From positions 1 to 44,374 of the forward strand of contig CAVVIO010000059.1 of NCBI GenBank assembly GCA_963748095.1: a DNA stretch of 44,374 nucleotides, in the 5' to 3' direction. Shown here piece after piece: positions 44,123-44,374 of the stretch. The notes below the pieces were generated by a model. It made no database searches. It was not told where the DNA came from and saw only the letters and a list, made by a program, of their open reading frames with translations. The position numbers and the translations under genes are program-made. This DNA comes from CAVVIO01 sp963748095 (GTDB taxonomy: Bacteria; Bacteroidota; Bacteroidia; Bacteroidales; UBA10428). The stretch's first letter is position 1, and every line of letters starts with the position of its first letter.

Positions 44123-44374
44123 TTATTTAAGTTCCGAGATTGTCGAATTTAAAAAAGATTGGTCACTTTTCAATTCAAATTCAAGTATATTTTCTTCTTC
44201 ATATTTTTCAGTGAATTTTCCTTTCAAAACAGCATGTCCAAACTTATCATAGGAAATTGTTGAACGCAGATTATTCTCATATGAATTTAAATTTGCTTGT
44301 CCCTTTACCTTTTCCTACAATTTTTAAGTTCTTTATAAAAGCTATACAAATCACCCGTCGTAATCCAAATGAGT
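44123..44374 (-). CDS. Immunity-like (WapI/DUF6228-type) protein, partial, frameshifted
   Basis: Partial at the right edge. The complement reads IWITTGDLYSFYKELKN. After a break near 44315 it goes on NLNSYENNLRSTISYDKFGHAVLKGKFTEKYEEENILEFELKSDQSFL to the stop at 44123. The order W-x-T-x-D-L-x-x-F-x-x-x-L and D-x-x-G-H-x-x-x-x-G is that of WapI/DUF6228-type toxin immunity proteins. No toxin is visible in the window. The assignment is moderate since only about 80 residues can be read. Confidence 0.45.

Noticed and set aside
1..44374. tRNA, rRNA, riboswitch, intact IS or prophage
   Set aside because: No sequence with the expected cloverleaf, conserved rRNA blocks, known riboswitch core or complete transposase was seen on either strand by eye.

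Overview
The window comes from an AT-rich member of the Bacteroidota. The signs are DUF4402 proteins, beta-helix surface proteins, many signal-peptide and lipoprotein genes, an ECF sigma/anti-sigma pair, TAnnTTTG-type promoter boxes, and an acetate-transporter/PPK2/RDD gene complement. I see no rRNA, tRNA, CRISPR array or intact transposase. About eleven single-base frameshifts interrupt otherwise convincing genes. Several lie in or beside short homopolymers, so uncorrected sequencing error is more likely than gene decay, and I annotate those genes as single broken CDSs.

Region 1 (1-6.9 kb, minus strand) is a surface-structure locus: two DUF4402 subunit-like proteins, a PapD-like chaperone, and a giant beta-helix/repeat surface protein that runs off the left edge. 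Region 2 (7.1-7.4 kb) holds small non-autonomous repeats with terminal inverted repeats (elements A and B). Inverted copies lie at 41.45-41.75 kb, and a further A copy at 6.16 kb splits the DUF4402 genes. Region 3 (7.5-11.8 kb, minus) holds redox and stress genes: a peroxiredoxin-like protein, an FMN reductase, an exported thioredoxin-like protein, a STAS-like protein, a stand-alone YjeF_N epimerase-like protein, and an ECF sigma factor with a zinc anti-sigma factor.

Region 4 (12.4-21.4 kb, mostly plus) has a SatP acetate transporter, a metallophosphoesterase, an ice-binding lipoprotein, an unknown exported protein, an OmpA-domain protein, a membrane-anchored coiled-coil protein with three helix-hairpin-helix repeats, and a lipoprotein. 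The ice-binding gene, the unknown gene and the distant DUF4402 gene share a composite upstream promoter element at 16.2, 17.75 and 7.1 kb, which suggests one regulon for cell-surface proteins. Region 5 (21.7-32.9 kb, minus) is ordinary chromosome: a nucleotidyltransferase-GHMP kinase fusion, an outer-membrane barrel, an aldehyde dehydrogenase, PPK2, an exported truncated haemoglobin, a cupin, a DUF4242-cyclase-AraC regulator, an RDD protein, a porin-like barrel, and a lipoprotein/barrel pair.

Region 6 (about 33.7-44.4 kb) is the most unusual part. It is a run of unrelated genes, nearly all on the minus strand: small membrane protein, TPM, MutS-like membrane ATPase, PD40 propeller, XRE-pentapeptide, alpha/beta hydrolase, PlsC, isochorismatase-like, two unknowns and an immunity-like protein. 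Most are followed directly at the 3' end by an imperfect palindrome of about 130-160 nt with YAAC.../...GTTR ends. Two C-terminal remnants of a tyrosine recombinase sit in the array, each with a duplicated hairpin. This resembles an integron-type gene-cassette array without its integrase (CALIN-like) or an undescribed analogue. It is the best candidate for a new system here, but the attC assignment is inference.
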